Shown here piece after piece: positions 60,907 to 64,000 of a stretch of DNA of 64,000 nucleotides. Both the position numbers and the translations under genes were made by a program. Every line of letters begins with the position of its first letter. Within the stretch, counting starts at the first letter, position 1. The stretch is taken from assembly GCA_002838945.1 (NCBI GenBank), contig PGXB01000015.1, forward strand, positions 1 through 64,000. The letters are read 5' to 3'. This DNA is from a candidate division Zixibacteria bacterium HGW-Zixibacteria-1 (GTDB taxonomy: Bacteria; Zixibacteria; MSB-5A5; GN15; PGXB01). The notes beneath the pieces are model-generated. The model was not told the origin of the DNA and did no database searches. It worked only from the letters and a program-made list of their open reading frames with translations.

Positions 60907-62049
60907 ATGAAAAGGACAATTTTTATAACCGGAGCCACCGGCAATATCGGCGGGAAGATCGCCTGCGAAATTCTGCGCGACGATCCGGCCGCAAAATTAA
61001 TCCTTCTTGTGCGCGGCAGGAACAGCCTCGAGGCCGAAAAAAGACTTCTTAAGACTTTCGGCAATCTTTACTCGGATATGGGTATGGCGGAATTTACCGA
61101 TCGGATTGAAGTACTTTGCGGCGACATCACCAGTCCCAATCTTGGATTAAGTGAATCCTGCCTCGGTAAACTTGAGTCCGAAATCACTCATATTATCCAT
61201 GCCGCGGCCGGGACAAAGTTCGACCAGCCGTTCGAGACGGCCCGTCTTACCAATATAGAAGGGACAAAAAATATAACCTCCCTTGCGCGGCGCCTTTACA
61301 ATCACGGCCGCCTGAGACAGCTTGCCTATATCAGCACCGCCTATGTTTGCGACCGCAGCCGTGATATGATTTATGAAGACCAAATCCCGGTAAATCCGCA
61401 ATTTTCCAACAACTATGAAAAATCGAAGTGGGAAGCGGAACAGCATGTCAGAAGCCTGATGCCGCAATTGCCCATCGCTATATTCCGACCGAGCATTGTC
61501 ATCGGTGATTCGGCAACCGGACGGCTGAACAACTTCAATGTTATTTATGCACCCTTGAGATTTATCTGTCGGGGAACATTGCCGGTGCTTCCCTGCTCCT
61601 CCGCCTCGATTCTGGATATTGTGCCGGTCGATTATGTCGCCGCGGCGATTTGTCATATCATGTTCAAGACGCATGACGCTCACGGGAAAATTTACCATAT
61701 TACTGCCGGAATAGATAATCAGCCGACTGTAGGAGAGATTGTCTCTCAAACCGTTGAGTACATCAATCATGCTCACGGAACTGCACCGATCCGACGGCCC
61801 CGGTATGTCAAGAACTCGATCTTTCATTGGGTATCACGTTTCCTGCCGCGAAAATTAAAAAAGATTATAAACGTTATCATGATTTTCGAGCCTTATGTAT
61901 TAAACAATCTGCGGTTTGACTGCACCAATACGGCGGCGGCCCTGGCCGGATCGGGAATATATCCGCCGAAGCCGTCACAATATCTCGGTAATATTCTCGG
62001 CTACTGGCTCAAAGCGACACATGCCGTCCGCATCAGAAAGGCGGCATAA
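60907..62049 (+). CDS. SDR-family fatty acyl/thioester reductase-like protein
   Basis: 380 residues from ATG 60907 with AAAGGTGA upstream. Extended SDR: IFITGATGNIGGKIACEIL (GxxGxxG), LVRGRN, GDITSPNLGL, THIIHAAAGTKF, YISTAYV with YEKSKWEAEQ (YxxxK) and FRPSIVIGD. This is the NAD_binding_4 type found in fatty acyl-CoA reductases and thioester reductases. It may make a fatty alcohol or aldehyde for ether or other lipids. First gene of a lipid cluster. Confidence 0.85.
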   Translation: MKRTIFITGATGNIGGKIACEILRDDPAAKLILLVRGRNSLEAEKRLLKTFGNLYSDMGMAEFTDRIEVLCGDITSPNLGLSESCLGKLESEITHIIHAAAGTKFDQPFETARLTNIEGTKNITSLARRLYNHGRLRQLAYISTAYVCDRSRDMIYEDQIPVNPQFSNNYEKSKWEAEQHVRSLMPQLPIAIFRPSIVIGDSATGRLNNFNVIYAPLRFICRGTLPVLPCSSASILDIVPVDYVAAAICHIMFKTHDAHGKIYHITAGIDNQPTVGEIVSQTVEYINHAHGTAPIRRPRYVKNSIFHWVSRFLPRKLKKIINVIMIFEPYVLNNLRFDCTNTAAALAGSGIYPPKPSQYLGNILGYWLKATHAVRIRKAA

Positions 62050-62071
62050 GGCAAAGCGAGGTGGATGAGCA

Positions 62072-62977
62072 ATGAAAATAAAATGCATCATTAACGAAAA
62101 ATCGGCGCGAGGGAGAGATAAAAAACTCACCGCGCTGCTTGAGGCCAAATTTGCCGATCACGACGTTGACTTTCTGCGAACCGCCTATCCGGGACATGCA
62201 ACCCGGGCATCTCGTCTGGCAGTGAAGGAGGGATTCGACATAATCGTGGCGGTTGGCGGTGATGGCACGGTAAATGAAGTGGTCAATGGTGTGATTCCGT
62301 CACAGGTTGCCGTCGGCATCATCCCCACCGGAACCGCCAATGATCTGGCGGATCAAATAAACATCCCCAATGATGTGGAAAAGGCGTGTGACATAATTAT
62401 CAAAGGTTCGACCCGTCGTATCGACAGCATTTGCGTTAATGGCTGGCATTTTATTACTGTCGGCGGCTTGGGTCTTCCGGCAGACGCCGTCATAAATGCA
62501 ACGGCCCTGAAAAAATGCCTGCCCCTGCGGCGCCGACCGCTTTCCATCATCGGCAGCCGGATTTATGTTCTTGGGTTGCTTCTTGCATTCATCAGCAGCA
62601 TCGGACGGGGTGTACGCACCCGCATGAGCTGCAACTGCTCATCATTCACAAGCAAAACATATTCGATTATTATCGCCAATCAGGCTGTGCTGGGAAAAAG
62701 ATTCAAGGTTTGCCCGGATGCGGTCAACGATGACGGCTGTCTGGATTTATTTACAATTGAGGCCGGGTGGGGCTTGAAGAATTACACCGCGGCCGTGGCG
62801 GGAACGACTTCGGGACGTCATGTCAACATGTCCAATGTCCACATGCACCGTACACACCGGGTTAGAATAGTAGCCAATAAAAAGCTGTCTTTCTTTGGAG
62901 ACGGCAATATCGGGTGCGAAGGCACCGAATTTGATATTTCAGTCATACCTGGAGCCGTGACGCTTCTGGTTCCATAG
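62072..62977 (+). CDS. Diacylglycerol kinase-family lipid kinase (YegS/DgkB-like)
   Basis: 301 residues. Nucleotide-binding VAVGGDGTVNEVVNG, IPTGTANDLA, then the C-terminal beta-rich domain with IIANQAVLGKRFKVCPDAVN, DGCLDLF and FFGDGNIGCEGTEFDIS. It phosphorylates a diacylglycerol-like lipid with ATP. 22 nt after the reductase gene, so co-transcribed. Confidence 0.9.
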   Translation: MKIKCIINEKSARGRDKKLTALLEAKFADHDVDFLRTAYPGHATRASRLAVKEGFDIIVAVGGDGTVNEVVNGVIPSQVAVGIIPTGTANDLADQINIPNDVEKACDIIIKGSTRRIDSICVNGWHFITVGGLGLPADAVINATALKKCLPLRRRPLSIIGSRIYVLGLLLAFISSIGRGVRTRMSCNCSSFTSKTYSIIIANQAVLGKRFKVCPDAVNDDGCLDLFTIEAGWGLKNYTAAVAGTTSGRHVNMSNVHMHRTHRVRIVANKKLSFFGDGNIGCEGTEFDISVIPGAVTLLVP

Positions 62978-62989
62978 GAGGAGGAGAGA

Positions 62990-63727
62990 ATGTTTGCAAA
63001 AGTGATTATAATCGCGGCCGGGCTGTTTGGCCTGGGAGGATTTCTGATGGCGCTGATTCATCGGATCCATAAAACGCCATTAACTGCCAGAATCTCAGAT
63101 TGGGTAAAATATGGTGTTTATCTGGTGATTGTCGGTGGCATGCTGTCGGCGTGCTATGCCGGTCGCTGGGCGACAATTGCGGTAATCGCCGGAGTCATCG
63201 CTGTTGCCGGATTTGAACTTCACAAAAATTTCAGGAAGAAGAAAATTTCGAAATCGCTATTGACCCTGGCTGTCATGCTGATTGTTATTTGCCTGGCGCA
63301 TCTTTTCTTGGCGCCAGGCGGATCATGGCAAAATTCGTTTGCCTTTCTGTTCCTTCTGGTGGCGGTGAACGACAGCTATTCACAGCTCTGGGGTCGTCTG
63401 GTTGGAAGACGCAAACTTCTCATAAGAGTCAGCCCGGGCAAAACAGTTGAAGGCGCGATAGGAGGCACCCTTTCGACAGTCGGCGCTGTTTTCTTGCTGG
63501 CTTTTCTGTTGACCGGCGTTGCCATGTTTGTCCTGATAAGTATTGGTGTGTTGGTATCATTTTCTGCGACTGTTGGGGACCTTTGTTTTTCACATGTGAA
63601 GCGCAATCTCGGGATCAAGGATTTCTCCGGACTGCTTCCCGGCCATGGCGGGATCTTGGACCGATTTGACAGTCTCATTTTTGCGGCGCCTGTCTTTTAT
63701 TGGTCGGGGCGCCTGCTTATAGCATAG
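62990..63727 (+). CDS. CdsA-family phosphatidate cytidylyltransferase-like protein
   Basis: 245 residues with about seven membrane helices. The CdsA signature is near the C-terminus: SATVGDLCFSHVKRNLGIKD then FSGLLPGHGGILDRFDSL. SPGKTVEGAIGG is the other conserved part. It makes CDP-activated lipid from phosphatidic acid and CTP, matching the kinase upstream and the CDP-alcohol transferase downstream. GGAGGAG before the ATG. Confidence 0.9.
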   Translation: MFAKVIIIAAGLFGLGGFLMALIHRIHKTPLTARISDWVKYGVYLVIVGGMLSACYAGRWATIAVIAGVIAVAGFELHKNFRKKKISKSLLTLAVMLIVICLAHLFLAPGGSWQNSFAFLFLLVAVNDSYSQLWGRLVGRRKLLIRVSPGKTVEGAIGGTLSTVGAVFLLAFLLTGVAMFVLISIGVLVSFSATVGDLCFSHVKRNLGIKDFSGLLPGHGGILDRFDSLIFAAPVFYWSGRLLIA

Positions 63728-63738
63728 GGGAGGAGAGC

Positions 63739-64000
63739 ATGAAAAAATATATTTACTATCTGCCGCATCTGGTCACCCTGACCGGCCTGGCATTTGCCGC
63801 CCTTGCGCTGGCGGCGGTAATTGGGGGCCGCTTCGAAGCGGCGGCCCGGTACAGCCTGCTGGTGCTTTTTGTCGATCGTATCGACGGCACCATGGCACGG
63901 ACAATGAAAGTGCGGGAGAAATTTCCCGGTACATCCGGTGAAGTTCTAGATATCATAACCGACCTGGTCGGCCTGACCTTTGTTCCGATGATGCTGTTCT
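63739..64000 (+). CDS. CDP-alcohol phosphatidyltransferase, N-terminal part (cut by window end)
   Basis: ATG 63739 with GGGGAGGAG upstream; 87 codons are visible. Membrane helix LVTLTGLAFAALALAAVIGG, then the family motif DGTMAR with GEVLDIITD (DGxxAR...GxxxDxxxD). Joins a CDP-lipid to an alcohol such as glycerol-phosphate, serine or inositol-phosphate; the substrate cannot be told from this part. Confidence 0.85.
   Translation, partial: MKKYIYYLPHLVTLTGLAFAALALAAVIGGRFEAAARYSLLVLFVDRIDGTMARTMKVREKFPGTSGEVLDIITDLVGLTFVPMMLF

Overview
The window looks like a contig from an uncultured anaerobic Gram-negative bacterium. The best guess is the FCB side of the tree, close to candidate phylum Zixibacteria; this is inferred from gene content and not from any marker-gene phylogeny. 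The pointers are large secreted proteases ending in type I dockerin modules (a C25 gingipain-like enzyme and a subtilase), lipoproteins with lipoboxes, many sigma54 activators, an Hmc-type transmembrane redox complex, a stand-alone HprK and a Bacteroidetes-style OmpR/histidine kinase pair.

Layout. 1-1,091: tail of an IS3 transposase, then about 1 kb of gene-free, hairpin-rich sequence. 1,092-3,974: C25 protease. 4,093-16,770: a segment bounded by a 47-nt remnant of tRNA-Asn and the intact tRNA-Asn gene, arranged as att repeats would be. It holds a nucleotide-kinase-like/BON protein, a DUF134 regulator with a NifX-like protein behind a near-perfect sigma70 promoter and a palindromic operator, a PAS-sigma54 activator, a sigma54 promoter with TGTTGC palindromes, and the operon that promoter should drive: a NifX-like protein, an HdrD/HmcF-like subunit, a cytochrome b, a ferredoxin, an NrfD-hexaheme cytochrome fusion, and then three receiver proteins and a histidine kinase.

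17.2-20.3 kb: an envelope protein, a two-PDZ protein and hprK. 20.3-27.3 kb is the most unusual part. A TPR-sigma54 activator gene, preceded by a small secreted Pro/Asp-rich peptide gene, is flanked by two copies of the same regulatory cassette. Each cassette has two TGCGTAA-N-TTACGCA palindromes exactly 31 bp apart, then about 115 bp to a sigma54 -24/-12 promoter, then a conserved start region, the 16-mer AGGTGGTTGAAGTGTT, a long GC hairpin and TTAAAGAG. The second copy leads into a beta-propeller lipoprotein and a dockerin subtilase. The cassettes probably make structured RNAs or leaders controlled by the TPR activator.

27.7-34 kb: a methyltransferase, a cupin, a Crp/Fnr regulator and, behind a TTGACTTAAGTCAA box, a putative nitrosative or anaerobic stress operon (ferredoxin, DUF438-hemerythrin-PAS, DUF1858, cupin, NapH-like protein). 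34-46 kb: BrkB-like membrane protein, two MscS channels, M3 and M32 peptidases, a rubrerythrin-like protein, PruA, an S15-type hydrolase and a small double zinc-ribbon protein. 46-54.6 kb: a two-component system divergent from a PDZ/NEW3/ABC operon, with four 10-bp-phased TTAACATT repeats between them. 54.7-60.6 kb: a lipoprotein, a GAF-sigma54 activator and a TPR Ser/Thr kinase. 60.9-64 kb: a lipid cluster (fatty-acyl/thioester reductase-like SDR, lipid kinase, CdsA-like enzyme, CDP-alcohol phosphotransferase) cut by the window end.
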